Shown here piece after piece: positions 1 through 12,899 of a stretch of 64,000 nt of DNA (the stretch's first letter is position 1; each line of letters starts with the position of its first letter). The notes under the pieces were generated by a model, which saw nothing but the letters and a program-made list of their open reading frames with translations, had not been told where the DNA came from and ran no database searches. Source of the stretch: Hyperoodon ampullatus. Taxonomy: Eukaryota; Chordata; Mammalia; Artiodactyla; Ziphiidae. The stretch covers positions 170,440,223 through 170,504,222 of the forward strand of contig OX457058.1 of assembly GCA_949752795.1 (NCBI GenBank). Direction: 5' to 3'. The translations under genes and the position numbers were made by a program.

Positions 1-63
1 TCAGCCGTTCACAGGGGTCTGAGTCTCCCCCTGCCATGCCTGCTTCCTCTCCCTGCGTCTTTT

Positions 64-345
64 GTTTTTTTAAAATATTTATTTATTTATGGCTGTGTTG
101 GATCTTCGTTTCTGTGCGTGGGCTTTCTCGAGTTGTGGCAAGCGGGGGCCACTCGTCATCGTGGTGCGCGGGCCTCTATCGCGGCCTCTCTTGTTGCGGA
201 GCACAGGCTCCAGACGCGCAGGCTCAGTAATTGTGGCTCATGGGCCCAGTTGCTCTGCGGCATGTGGGATCTTCCCAGACCAGGGCTCGAACCCGTGTCC
301 CCTGCATTGGCAGGCAGATTCTCAACCACTGCACCACCAGGGAAG
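64..345 (-). mobile_element. CHR-type SINE, long form
   Basis: A tRNA-derived cetartiodactyl SINE in antisense, with TATTTATTTAT tail complement on the left and CCACCAGGGAAG at its head. The 17-bp duplication CTCTCCCTGCGTCTTTT flanks it (47-63 and 346-362). Confidence 0.93.
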
Positions 346-362
346 CTCTCCCTGCGTCTTTT

Positions 363-2419
363 TTACAGACATTATCTGCATAAGCCTCTATCACTCCTAA
401 CGCCCCCACAGCAACTGCTTTCTGCAGGACCTGAACTGCCACGGGGACCAATACCTCAGCAAGTGTTTATCAAGCACCTACTATAAAAGGATCACTGGGC
501 TAGGAGCTGGGGGTGGGGACCTATTTGTCTCAAGATGAACAGATCTGGTCACCAGGCTTGAGAGCTTGTCTGGACGGTAGAACAGTCAGCGCCCCTCCCA
601 CATTCCAAGCACTGAATCCTATGGATTCCAATATTCACAGACTTGAAGCATGTTCCAGCTGAGCTTGGTGAGTATTTGGTATTTGTAGAGGAAGAAACTC
701 GTCTCAGAGAGGTGCTGGGGACTGAGGGGGCCCATGTCCACTGCCCTCCTGAATTTGGAAGCAGCAAGAAGTAGGCGCAAGAATCATGGAAACGTAAATT
801 GCAACATCAGGTTTATTGGAAGAACTGATTGAAGAGTGAGGCTTAGATCTGTGGCCAAATCCGAGTCCCTAAGACTTCCTGCATGGAGTTAAATTCAACC
901 ACACAACCGCAGGCCTCTTTCCTCCCCAAAGGAGGGGCTGGGTTGAGCCCTTTTTTCCCCATCCCAAAGTCACCGTCAGCTAAGTTACTCCTCCTCTTAA
1001 AGAAAAAACTGAGTCAGGGGATGGCGGATGGCCAGACTATTTACCTCTCACTGGTTAATCCTGCAGCGGGGAGGGCAAAAACTCCCCCCCTCTGTGGACA
1101 CTTGAGGAGAGCAGAATTAACAGAAGAGACTTGTCTCAGATCACACATGGGCTGTTGGTGGCAGAGTTGGAACTGGAAGGGAAAGAAAAACTGACATTAT
1201 CGACCACAGCATATCCAGAGGCTTGGCAGGAAACAGGCAGCTCACTCCACAGCTGGAATCTGGGGAGAAGGTCATAAAGGGACTAGTCATAGAATGCGGG
1301 CAAAGCGAGAAGACCAGCAAAAGAAGAGGCATTACTGCTCTTTAGGACTGAAGCAGGACAGATGTGGAGACAACTGTGTTCCTGGATCCGGGTGAGAGCT
1401 AGAGCCTGGCGGAGGGGCTGCCCGGTGGGAATAGTTCTAGAGGGACTCACCCCTTGGGTACCAGCCGTGAAGCAAGGAGGGACTGGGGAACAAATACCCT
1501 GACCTCTCTCTGCTGCCACCCTCTGAGCTCCTACTGGTCCTCCCACTGGCTGATGCCACGGAGCAAGGGAACCTGGGGAATGAAGTCCACAGGGATGAGC
1601 TCCCCAGGCACAGAGCAAGAAGGAATGGATCTGGAGGGTGCTGGGGCCACGGGAGAGATGCAGGCCAGCAAAAAACGGCGAATGGAGAGGTCAAAAGCTG
1701 ACTATGGCATGTGCTTTATGTACAGTATTTCATTTAATCCTCCCAGGATGTTTTGAGGTAGGAGACATCTGCCCCTTTTACAGATGAGAAAGCTGAGGCT
1801 CAGAGAGCTTTGGAAATGTGGACAAAGGATCACAGGAAAGAGTTGCTGGGGCCAATACTGGAACCTCCATCCCTAGAATCTTTCTTCTCTCCCACAGCAG
1901 ACCCCATGAGGGGTAACCAAGCTTCCCAGGGCTCTGTCTGGGTCCCTGCCAGGCCGAGGAAAGGCTGGCTTTTCCTGACTGACTGTTCCAACGTTTTATA
2001 AATTCATCCTGCATTCATTCCAAGCACCTTTTTATTTGCCAATTCTGCAGTAAAGTGTGAGTCTCTGCTAATCAAGCCCCAAAGGCCGTTGACGCTGAGC
2101 GCTTTCAGCTTCATTACCCGAGTGCACCCCTCACTTGGTTTCTCCAGACATCCAGAAGCATCTGTTCAGCATGTGGCTCGTGAAGCCCTCCAACGCTCCC
2201 CTTCGGGAGCGCTCAGATGGCTGTACCGACAGCTGAGAACAACAGGAGAGCGGGAAGGGTGTGAGAAGGGCCCCCAGCACGATGGGAGAGGCTAGGAAAT
2301 CCTCTGTCGTTGGGGGCAGTGAGGCGGGGGTGGAGGGACACTGCTCTTGGCTTCCGCACACAGTGGGTGCTTCATAAATTGTTCTGAAATGGGTGAGACC
2401 TGCCCTGTGCCTGTAAGTA
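363..2419. other. Gene-free stretch
   Basis: No gene recognised. Weak MIR-like remains occur at 560-740 and 1705-1835 (CCCTTTTACAGATGAGAAAG). Open frames of up to about 110 codons overlap on both strands without consistent coding character. Confidence 0.6.
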
Positions 2420-2898
2420 CAGTGATTCCCGCACACAAGAATGAGTTCTGTTCCCAGAGCGCGTTCCTATTTGTTTGTAAGTCCAACAAAGTAGCCTAGG
2501 TACCCAACTAACACAATCGGCTATACAGTACTGTACTGTAATAGGTTTATAAGACTCCTCACACAAATAATACATTAAAAACACAAAACAAATACAAAAC
2601 AATCACAAAACAAACACAAAAATAAAGAAAACAGTTTTAATCTTACAGGACAGTACCTTGAACGGTACAGTAGTACAGCACAACAGCTGACACACAGGGG
2701 CTGGCATCGAGTGAAGAGGCAAGAAGAGTTACTGACTGGAGGAGGGAGAGGAGGTGAGAGATGGCAGAGCTGAAGGGTCGTCAGCAATAGGGGATGGAGG
2801 GCAAGCTGCAATGTCACTCATGCCTGATGTTGATGGAATACACGTTCGCATCTTTGAAAGTTCACAACTTGAAGGTTCATATGTAGGGGACTGTACTG
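2420..2898. mobile_element. TcMar-Tigger type nonautonomous DNA transposon
   Basis: The ends are imperfect terminal inverted repeats, CAGTGATTCCCGC on the left and the complement of GGGGACTGTACTG on the right, flanked by TA dinucleotides (2418-2419, 2899-2900). The interior is AT-rich then GA-rich and lacks a transposase frame, as in internally deleted Tigger elements. Confidence 0.7.
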
Positions 2899-2959
2899 TA
2901 TTTCCCTCCAGGGAAAATGTCCAACACAGAGCCGGGTGTTCACACACGTATAGTAGGTG

Positions 2960-3440
2960 ATGAATGCCACAGGCTCCAGGCCTCAGGCCCTGGGTTCTAA
3001 TCCTCTCTTCCCTGCTCACTGGCTGTGTGACAGTGGACAAGGACTGGACTTTCAGCCTCGTTTTCTAAATTTGCAAAATAAGAATAATAAACATGAACCA
3101 AATGACCAGTCCCTACTTCATGGAATTGGTGAAAGATATGAAATGATGTAAGAATTGAAAAATAGTTAACCCTCTAAATGGTGTATAAAAATCATACAGT
3201 AAATACTTTTAAATGTAAAATACCCGTGGTTATTTTAATGAGCTGTGTGATCCTGGGCAAGTTACTTACCCTCTCTGTGCCTCAGTTCCTTCATCTATAA
3301 ATGAGGATAATATAGTGCCTACTTCATCAGGTTGTTGTGCAGATTACATAAGACAACCCATGTGAAGTGCTAACACAGGCGCCAGGTGGACAGTATAGAT
3401 TCCCTAAATGCTAGCTCTCTTGTCAGCAACCATCATCATC
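2960..3440 (+). mobile_element. Two MIR SINE copies in tandem
   Basis: 2960-3180 and 3240-3440 each show the MIR core order. In the second, GCTGTGTGATCCTGGGCAAG is followed by CTCAGTTCCTTCATCTATAA. Both are ancient and diverged. Confidence 0.75.
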
Positions 3441-3584
3441 CTCAACAACAGCACTGGTCTCTCCTCCCCTGCCCAACTCTGACTCATCCTGCAAGGGTCA
3501 CCTCCTCCAAGAAGGCCTCCTGAATCTTGCTCTGGGATCTCAAAGCAGCTGCATAGCTTTAACCTTCCCTCTATCATCGTTTTT

Positions 3585-3915
3585 GTTTTGTTTTTTTGGC
3601 TGCATTGGGTCTTCGTTGCTGCACGCAGGCTTTCTCTAGTTGCAGCAAGCGGGTCTCCTCTTTGTTGCAGTGTGCGGGCTTCTCATTGTGGTAGCTTCTC
3701 TTGTTGTAGAGCACAGGCCCTAGAGATCGTGGGCTTCAGTAGCTGTGGCACATGGGCTCAGTAGTTGTGGCTTGCGGGTTCTAGAGCCCAGGCTCAGTAG
3801 TCGTGGTGCACGGGCTTAGTTCCTCCGCTGCATGTGGGATCTCCCTGGACCAGGGATCGAACCCATGTCCCCTGCATTGGCAGGCAGATTCTTAACCACT
3901 GCGCCACCAGGGATG
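3585..3915 (-). mobile_element. CHR-type SINE, long form
   Basis: Antisense copy. The flanking duplication TCCCTCTATCATYGTTTT at 3566-3584 and 3916-3934 differs at one base, implying moderate age. Confidence 0.92.
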
Positions 3916-4269
3916 TCCCTCTATCATTGTTTTGAAATGACGACCTCCCAGGCTGGTCTCTACCTACTGGCTTCTTCCCTGGGGCCAGGGCCCACTTCCT
4001 CTCTCCTCCATCCTCCTAGCACCGAACCAGGGCCCACACCTCAATAGGATTTCCACCAGTGTCAGCTACATAAAAGGAATTAAACAGACTTAATAGTTAT
4101 TACCCGAAACTGAGTCTGAATATAGGTGGTAAGGGAAACAAAAGAGAAATTCAAGAAAGATATAATCTCTGCTTTCCAGGAGGTAAAATTCTGTGTGTGG
4201 AGAGAGAGGTGAGCCAAAACTTGACAAGATATTACTCTCCCCATTTTGCAGATTATAAAAATTGAGGCT

Positions 4270-4485
4270 GGGCTTCCCTGGTGGCGCAGTGGTTGAGAGT
4301 CCACCTGCCGATGCAGGGGACACGGGTTCGTGCCCCGGTCCGGGAAGATCCCACATGCCGCGGAGCGGCTGGGCCTGTGAGCCATGGCCGCTGAGCCTGC
4401 GTGCCTGGAGCCTGTGCTCCGCAACGGGAGAGGCCACGACAGTGAGAGGCCCACGTACCGCAAAAAAAAAAAAAAAAAAAAAAAA
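4270..4485 (+). mobile_element. CHR-type SINE, short form, inserted into a MIR
   Basis: GGGCTTCCCTGGTGGCGCAG head, B-box-like GGTTCGTGCCC, GTGAGCCATGGCCGC body and a 25-A tail. Short duplication (A/T)TTGAGGCT on each side. The flanks (4240-4269 and 4486-4575) form one MIR. Confidence 0.93.
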
Positions 4486-5499
4486 TTTGAGGCTCAGAGA
4501 GGTTAGGTCACCTGCCCCAGATCACACAGCAAGAAGTGGCAGGGCCTAATCGGGAATGCGGGTTTGTGATGGCTTACCTGCAGCTAAGGCTTGTCACTTC
4601 TTTTTTCTATTTTTACCCTGTGGTTCCATCTCGAGCAACCCGAGCTCAGATGTGTTTTACCAGCATTTCCTTCTAACTATAGCCAAATTCCTGGGTCAGC
4701 CAATCCCCAGGGCCCCTGCCTAGGGCAGACCAAACTCAGAGAGGAAATTTTGCATTTAAAGTCAAGGACTTCACCACAGTCCACACTGTATGGAAAGCTG
4801 GAGAGTTCACACTGAATCAAGCATCCCACTTCCCAGTCCTCAGAGGGCTTTTGGTGTGCGTGCGCACCAGAAGAAAAGAAGGAAATTAAAGAGGGCTGGG
4901 CCTTAAAGAATGTAGCCAGGGAAGACCTCTCCAGCTGAGACCTTCTTTTCCAGGACTAGACTTTAGAACTCCCTCCTCCCAACCCCCAACTGGTGCTCAT
5001 GCTCTGGGACCATCACACTCCCGCCAGGGCAGCCCTGCACCAGCCCCAGGGTGCACACCAAGCCTTGGGACTGTATGAAAGTCAGGGTCTAAGGCAGTGG
5101 GTCCGGGGGGGTTCTGCATTCTTCCAAGCTCCCAGGTACGGCTGGTGCTGCTGGTAAACAGAGCCCCCTGCCTAGAGGGGCAGTGGGACACCCCCACGGG
5201 GCTCTTCTCTGCCAAGCCTTTCCTTCTAGTCAGGGCCTTCCCTCTCCCAGCCACCCCCCATCCAGACCCTCCACTCCCACTTAGACCTGAGGGGAAGTAG
5301 GGGGCAAGAGGCACAAGGGCTTCCCTTCCAAGCCCCTCCACTCTTTGATATGGACGTTTTTAAAGTCTTATGTACATGTGGTGCAAAGAAAGGTCCAAAC
5401 CCCTGCAAAACACCTTTCCAGCCCACGTCCACCACAATTCCAGCCCCACTGCCCCCCCAGTCCTGCCACACAGAAATGCTGGGCCTTGTTGCTTCTCAT

Positions 5500-5740
5500 A
5501 GCATATCATCATGGTTAATAGCCTGGATTGGAATCCTGGCTCTGCCCTCTACTGGTGGCGTGACCTTGGTCAAGTTACATGTCCTCACTTTTCCTCAGTT
5601 TTCTCATCTGTAAAATGGGCATAACGACAGTACATCTACTTCCCAGGACTGTGATGGGGGTCGAATGAGTGAATGTTGGGAAAACACTTGGAAGAATATA
5701 TTGTCAGTGCCTAGATTAAGGTCTGTTAGATGATTACTTA
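5500..5740 (+). mobile_element. MIR SINE
   Basis: GAATCCTGGCTCTGCC ... GTGACCTTGGTCAAGTTAC ... TTTCTCATCTGTAAAATGGG: a near full-length MIR. Confidence 0.85.
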
Positions 5741-5959
5741 ATTACACCCCACCTCATGCTGCAGAAACCCACAGCCCACAGCCCGGTCACTGCTCTTGGC
5801 AGGAGGCATGTGCTTGTCCTTGTCTAAGTACCTTTCTACACAACAAACTTGACAGCTCGTATTACTGTGCCCATTTCACAGATGAGTAACCTTAGGCTCA
5901 GAGATGTAAGTTACACAGCCGATATTAAGTTAATTGGTTGTAAAAAAAATGAAGGCATA

Positions 5960-8873
5960 GATCAATTTATCCCCAGTCCTGGACAAAGCACTGGACACAT
6001 AACCAAACTCAATATTTGCTGGATGAATGAATGAATGAATGAATGATCCAAGAGCACACCAGCCGTTTGTGGTGGGACCAGGACCTGAACACAGACGGTC
6101 CGATTGCAGTGAGAGAATCCGACTCAGCCTGGAGGCCAAGGGGCTGACAAGCAATGAGGTGACTGGTAATTAAAAGTTAAAGTGCCTACAACTTCCGGTG
6201 CTTTAAATGACACCTGGAATATAACAGCCATCAACAAGTATTCTAGGAAAGAAAGAAGGAGGAAGGGAGGGAAAGAAGGAAGGAAAACACTGAATTAATT
6301 TTCATCAGAAGTTCCGCTGTTTCATTCCTTCAAAAAATAGCTATTAAGCGCAGCTAAACGTTGGGCCCTGCTCTTGGTCCTGGGAGAACAAAAATGAAAA
6401 TTTCTGCCCTTCTGTAGCTCACATTCTAGTGGGAAGAGAAGGACAATAAATAAAGAAGGATTTTTGAAGAGTAAATTATGCTGCAATTTGGCCAGTGGTA
6501 AGTGTTATTGAGAAGTATAAAAGCAGGGAAGTTGTTTAGAAAGTGGGAGTTGGAGGTGGGAGGGATTTATTGCCCTTTCACAGCTATACAATCCTATAGT
6601 GTGGAACTTTACTTGGGTCCTTTTCAATTAAAAAAAAAAAAGAACACTACCTACCAGTCAATGCGTGCCTACAGGTACCAGGCAGTTTGCATCAGTAGCT
6701 CTAGTAATCACCATAACAACCATAGGAGCAGAACCAGCCTGTTTCACAGGTCGGGTTTAACTTCCAGAGGTCAGAGCATTAGTCAGTGACAGCATCAGTT
6801 ATTTCCTCTCAGCTTTACATCCACTCGTCTACATGTGTTCAGGGATGCGGGGCCGGGGGTGTGCAAATGTCATTCCTCAGATCCATCAGGCAGCCTGTCC
6901 CAGGGGACTCTGCCAAGCGGGGCGCTAGCAGGAGACTGGGTGGTAGGAGGAAGCGAGAGGCACAGCCTCTTTCCTGTCTGCCTGTTGTTCCTAGTGCTAT
7001 CACCCGGCAATATCACCCTTCAACCCGACTCTGCACTCAGTTGCAGCCTCATTTCTTTCCCCGTCTCAGGGGTCTGATCCCCAACTCCACAAGCCCCTCC
7101 TCCAAGCTCCTCAACCCCAGTCCTCTTGTTCCCGCCCCCCACCCTCCCCACTGTGGGTGGCAGCTGCTTCCCGCATTGACCTCTGGCTCAGCTCAAGGGT
7201 CCTTTTTCTGCTCTTTCAGTCCTCCACCACCTGTGAAGCCCATTCCCATGTTAATTCCCTTCCCCGGAATGCCTACTGTGACTTGTTTTCCTGGATGCAC
7301 CCCAACTGAAGTTGCAGGAGAGAGGCCCACAAAGATGGGCTTTGAATCAGTGTGGCTATGCCCTTGGTCTCGGACCCAGTACGTGCCCTTGTCTTTGGAA
7401 GGCAGCACCCTAGTGTTGCTTGGCATGCAGGGTGACTATACTATTCATCAAGTCATCACTTGGGTGGCTTGGGATGAAGTGCCTTCAAAGCACTTACTGC
7501 TACTTGCAACGATCTTGCTCATGCATTTGTTCAGTCATTCATTGTCTGCAAGCTCCGTGGGTCCCAGGACAAGGACATTTCCCCAGTGCTGAGCACAGGA
7601 CCTGGCACATAGTAGGTGCATGTTTCCAGATGGACTGAATGAACTCTGAAAGGTGCAGTGCCCTGGTGGGGAATTTGAACCTGCCTTTACCCTGACTCCA
7701 GTTCCAAGGGATCATGGGACCTGCCAGACCAAGCTGGGACTTCCACATTTGGCCCTGGCTGGGGTCACCAAACTTGAAGAGGAAAATAAAAGCCGTGTGG
7801 GACAGCTGGAAGCATACAGGCTGGGAGTCAGACCCTCAGTTTCAAAGCCCGACTCAACCACCTAAAATTACTGGGGAACCTAATAACTCCTCTAAGCTTC
7901 AGTTTTCTTCATCTGAAATGAAATAATAATAATATCTGCTTAACTGGGTGTTTATGAGGACAAAATATCATTGTGCTATTATCAGCCTATTAAGAGGGAA
8001 ATCGAATCAAGATCACAGATTCCCGGAATTCTAGTCTTGGAAGATAAGCAGACATTTGCTCACAAAGACAATAATGAACTTAAAATTAACATTTACTCCT
8101 GCGGTCAGCAGGCTTTTCCAACCTGCTGACCGCCCTCGACACGCCAAGCCCAGGGTCTCAATCTCACCTCTGTCCCCAACCCCAGGTTCCTGAGCTATGA
8201 CAAAGGTGACCTTAGGCAAAGCACTTCTTCCCTCTGAGTATCTGTTTCTGCATCTGTAAAGTAGATATGGGAGAATTAAATGAGATTAACATCTATTAAG
8301 TTCCTAGAGGGAAGGCAGACAGTAGATCTAGATAAATGGCGATCTGCTCCCTCCAGGGATTGCTTTCTTTCTGCTATCAAAATTTCCCAATGTTCTCTGG
8401 TGGGGTGAGGAGGATAGGGGGTATCTGGGAGAGACACCATTTCACTCATTCATTCATTGAATAAAGTGTACACTATGTGATAGGTGGGAAGGTAAAGCCT
8501 GTGGGAATCCTCATCACTGAAAACCACTACCCTCTCTTCCAGAACTAAAATGACTAAAGTCCCTGCCTTGAAGAAGAAGCTCCTGTCTGGGGAGATAGGT
8601 CTGAACAGGAAAGGCAATAAGGTGCAAGAAGTGCCAGAACAGAGGTCTCTCCTGGGCTGAGGACTGCCCACAGGAGGAGGTAACATTTTCCTGAGTCCAC
8701 AAGGTTCCCAGGGGTTTGCAGAGCCTATGAGAGCATTCTAGATAAAGGAAAAACAAAATGAAGGCATGACAGATTCAGACAGAGGCCTATGTATAACTCA
8801 GCATCATGCAGGGTCTTAAATGTTGGGCTAACGTGGATGGGACTGTTAGATAGTTTAGAGAAAGGAGGAGAAT
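5960..8873. other. Gene-free stretch
   Basis: MIR-like pieces occur at 7790-7990 and 8180-8320, a GAATGAATGAAT run at 6020-6045, and a purine tract at 6241-6290. The 268-codon open frame at 6786-7592 has no domain or signal that I recognise and overlaps antisense open frames, so it is treated as chance. Confidence 0.6.
6241..6290. repeat. GAAG/GGAA purine tract
   Basis: Low-complexity GAAAGAAGGAGG type sequence. Confidence 0.8.
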
Positions 8874-9527
8874 AAAGGATGGTATGCTAGTGTGTGGGGA
8901 TCAAGGATGGTACACTAGGGAGTGGGGGATCAAGGATGGGTATGCTAGGGAGTGGGGCATCAAGGAAGGGTATGCTAGGGAGTGGGGGATCAAGGATGGG
9001 TATGCTAGGGAGCGGGGATCAAGGATGGTATGCTAGGGAGTGGGGGATCAAGGATGGGTATGCTAGGGAATGGGGCATCAAGGAAGGGTATGCTAGGGAG
9101 TGGGGGATCAAAGATGGATATGCTAGGGAGTGGGGATCAAGGATGGGTATGCTAAGGAGTGGGGGATCAAGGATGGGTGTGCTAGGGAGTGGGGGATCAG
9201 GGATGGGTATGCTAGGGAGTGGGGGATCAAGGATGGGTATGCTAGGGAGTGGGGGATCAGGGATGGGTATGCTAGGGAGTAGGGGATCAAGGATGGGTAT
9301 GCTAGAGAGTGGGGCATCAAGGATGGGTATGCTAGGGAGTGGGGGATCAAGGATGGGTATGCTAGAGAGTGGGGGATCAAGGATGGGTATGCTAGGGAGT
9401 GGGGCATCAGGGATGAGTATGCTAGGGAGTGGGGGATCAGGGGTGGGTATGCTAGGGAGTGGGGGATCAAGGATGGGTATGCTAGAGAGTGGGGGATCAA
9501 GGATGGGTATGCTAGGGAGTGGGGAAT
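8874..9527. repeat. Minisatellite, 30-bp period, about 22 copies
   Basis: Units combine GATCAAGGATGGGTATGC with TAGGGAGTGGGG. Copies vary by single bases (GGGG versus GGCATC, CAAGG versus CAGGG) and by one- or two-base shortening in the first units. The strand is purine-rich with repeated GGG runs. Because 30 is a multiple of three, both strands stay open for long stretches, giving artefactual repeat proteins. Confidence 0.95.
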
Positions 9528-10632
9528 AAGAGTGTAGGGGAGTGGGATCGAGGTTGCACAGGTAGGTTTCTGTTAGATCCTGAAGACTTTGTCTGCCTGG
9601 CTCAGACCCGTCACTTTATTATGCTAGGCTACATCACTCTTCTATCTCCTGCTGACTGAACATCTGGAAGCCAATTTGCAAGTGCTATGGTGGAAAAAAA
9701 AATGAATTAACGGCAAGCTTTGCACTCATCAGAGTTCTAATTTCCACTGTTTTTTGGTTTTCAGCTCTATAAATCCTAAATGTGCCTTTTATTTCATATT
9801 TCCATCCTTTGAGGCCATCTGTTTGGCATTTGCCTTGTGCGATTGGGAAGGTGGGCAGGGGTGCCGGGTAAGCTCCTTTTCAACTTCTTTTCATTGAAGT
9901 AAGAGGCCACGAATATGCCCAAGGGCAGCAGGCAGCAGCCTGTCTCTCACCCAGCGCCCTAAGGCTGGTGCTCATCTTCCCATCCTCAGGTGCTTTATGA
10001 AGATGGCTCAATTCCAAGACGATGTATTAAAAATGCGATCCATAGGCCAATATAGGGCGACTTCACATGTTTCCAATTTATAGTTTCCAGTCTAGCATGT
10101 TGTAATACGGATTTTATATACATGTATAGTCAGGTTTTTTTCTTTTCTCTTTTTCTTTCAATGAGACTTACTTTTGCCTCTATATTTCCATTGTAATTTA
10201 TCCAAATATGGCTGAGCTGGACCTGTGGGTTTTCAGTAGGGGACAAATGGTCACATAAATTTCAAAGTTGCTCCTTGTGACTGAGGAGGTCAAGAGGCCC
10301 CGTGAACAGAGCTTCGTGTACTAAAGCAGCTACTCTGCGCTGGCCACTGTTCTCATGCTTTTCCTGTGTTCTCTCAGATTTTTTTTAAACCAAACTGGAG
10401 TATTTTCTGTTCTGTTTATAAAATTAATGCAGGCTACATCTTTTTAAAATCATACACTATAAAATGGATTCAGTAGATTGCAAACAGTCCCCATACACTT
10501 ATCCCAAAGGGATAAACACTGTAAACAATTCGGTTGGTATGTGCTTCCAGATTTATCTATGTACATTAAGAAAATATATAAATCAATACAAAAATCAAAC
10601 AATACCCTTCATAGTGTTCCATAATCTGCTGT

Positions 10633-10672
<40 letters not shown>

Positions 10673-12773
10673 ACTTAGGTTTCACTCCTGGTCACTGAAT
10701 GTAGATCTACCTGATTTTCTTCAATGACTGTAGCATGTTTGGGGCAGTGGAGCCGGGTACAGGGCAACTTCTTTGTTGAACCCGCGCTCTATCAAGGGCT
10801 GGGTATTTGTCAGTTTTCATTCCTCCACCACACAGGGTGGTCTTGAACCTCCTCCTCCATACGTCTTTGCCCTTTTTTCAAATTACTCCCCAGGCTCAAT
10901 TTCACAAGTGGAATTACTGGGTCAAAGAATATAAACGTTGTTGATTCAAATCCCCCAGTCAATATCATTGATCCAATTTCCACAGCCACTAGGTGTGCAG
11001 GACGGGACCTCTTCCCCAGCCCCTGGCCTCACCACCTCATCTAAACCTTAGCTAACCCTGCAAGGGAGAGCTTCATTTCCCCCATGCCCGGAGGAAACTG
11101 AGGCTAAATCCTTACCGTCTGAGATTTGGCCACGCCCATAACCCACCCGGAACCATCTGACTGCAGGAAAACAGCACGCAAGGACAGAACAAAACGTGCT
11201 CTGAGCTGTCCTGGTTCCCCGCCGGGGGACTCCACAGAAACCCTGCAGAAAACTGGCGGCCCAGGCAGCTGAGGCCAAGTGCGCACCCACGGGGCGCCTG
11301 CGCACTAACGGGAACAGGGCGCCCCCTCCAGGCGGAGGCAGCCCTGCGCCAGGGAGCAGGTTTGCCAGCCCAGCAAAGACTAGCCGCCCACCCTCACCCG
11401 GCCACATCTCCTCCGGAAAACCTGCGCCTGCCCTGCACCTCGCGTTCCGCATCTGTCAGAGAGAAGAGTGATCCGTACTGCTGCCTTTCGGGCCTGTCAC
11501 CTGTCACCTCTCTTGAGGATAAATCCCATCAAGGACGTGGAAGCAGACGTTTCTGACTGGTTTTCATCCCAGACAAGGACTCTGGGCCTGAAGATTGCCC
11601 GCCCCTCTGCCTGGCAGTCTCCCCGCCACCTCCCAATTCGGGAGACTGATCGCTTCCCCCAGCCGCCCCTGGGCCTGCGCGGCCCTTCTGCTCTGCAGGA
11701 AAGCTCTTGAGTCCTTTTTATTGAGTTATAAAACCAGGATTGTTTTTGGGTTGGGTTGGTAAAAAGGCCTGGAAAGTTGGTAATCTGAACTTCTCAGGTT
11801 TGTAGACAGATCTTGTTGCCCGGAGAGATATTGAGGGCTGCATTTGCAAGTATTATTTTCTTGTTTTAAGATGGTTCCGGAGGCAATGGGCTCTGTTCCC
11901 TCTGTGGCCACAGCGATGCTGGCCAGGGCTGCCTGTGTACCCAGCGAGAGGGGGACCGGGCGAGTCACTGGCCCAGGAGGGAATGCAGAGGACATTTGTG
12001 GGCCATGGGGGAAGAGGTTTGAGGAGGGACCTAAGCTGTGAACTCAAGGAAACTGTCCAAGGCCGCCTGGGACAGGGGCAGGTGGCCCTGAGTCTACAGC
12101 CTACTGAGTCTGCCGCACTTCACGTGTGACCTCGGGCAAGGCACAGGCCGGCTCAGGAGCCCCAGTCTCCACATCTGTAAAATGGGAACCCCGAGGTCCT
12201 CCCCTCCTTCCTTACAGGATCAGGCAGGCTGGACTCCTGTCCTGCAGAATAACCACTCTTCTGTGTCCACATCCCTCCAGCCACAATCCCAGTCATAACA
12301 GAGGAGCTAAGAACAGCTCCGCAAATACTAGTACCAACCCCTACTTGGTGAACACCTCTGAGGCATCAGCCTCATCAGCTTCAAGATCCAGCAGTGTATG
12401 CATGGTACCTCTAATGCTCACAGTGATGATAATTCAGAATAACGGTAACGCCAAGAACGAATGTTTCCCAAATGCTCATTCTATGCCCAGCACCACCACC
12501 TCCTAGGTTGCTGCAGTGGCCAACAGGTGAAGATATGAAGAGCAGATACAGCAGTGCCTGGTTCCACCATCACACGACAGGGTCAGTCAGTTTCCCCAAG
12601 GCCATGGACTTGAGTGGCAGAAGAGAGATTCGAACCTGTGCATCCCTGCCTCTCAGGTGACGAGGAAGGACTCAGTCCCCCAAGCCCTTGTCCTTCTGCC
12701 ATGTTGTGTGGCTCCTGGAAGGGAAGAGGGTGTGGGGAGGAGGCTATTCTGTTATTGAGAGAGAGGATGAGGG
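9528..12773. other. Gene-free stretch with possible old LINE pieces
   Basis: 10440-11000 resembles decayed L1 (TGGAATTACTGGGTCAAAGA near 10910). 11040-11700 is moderately GC-rich with some CpGs but has no convincing exon. 12110-12200 is a MIR fragment. Confidence 0.5.
10637..10670. repeat. (GT)17 microsatellite
   Basis: An uninterrupted GT tract, flanked by AT-rich old LINE-like DNA. Confidence 0.95.
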
Positions 12774-12899
12774 AGTTCCCTGGCGGTCTAGTGGTTAGGG
12801 CTCAGAGCTCTCACTGCCAGGGCCCGGGGTTCAATCCCTGGTTGGGGAAGTAAGATCCCACAAGCCGCGGGGCACAGCCAAAAAAAAAAAAAAAAAAAA
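12774..12899 (+). mobile_element. CHR-related SINE, very short form
   Basis: Head AGTTCCCTGGCGGTCTAGTG, B-box-like GGTTCAATCCC and a pure A tail, without the downstream body of the longer forms. This type is shared more widely in cetartiodactyls. Confidence 0.88.

Noticed and set aside
6786..7592. 268-codon open frame on the plus strand
   Set aside because: No domain, signal or conserved motif; several overlapping frames are open in the same GC-balanced DNA and no splice or promoter context stands out. Treated as chance.
8894..9529. Repeat protein of 211 residues (SRMGMLGSGG repeats) and a 125-residue antisense repeat protein
   Set aside because: Pure consequence of a 30-bp minisatellite whose period is a multiple of three; no initiation or conserved context.
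11040..11700. Possible CpG-island promoter of an unannotated gene
   Set aside because: GC content is moderate, CpG density is well below the GSC island, and I could not find a credible exon with splice sites.
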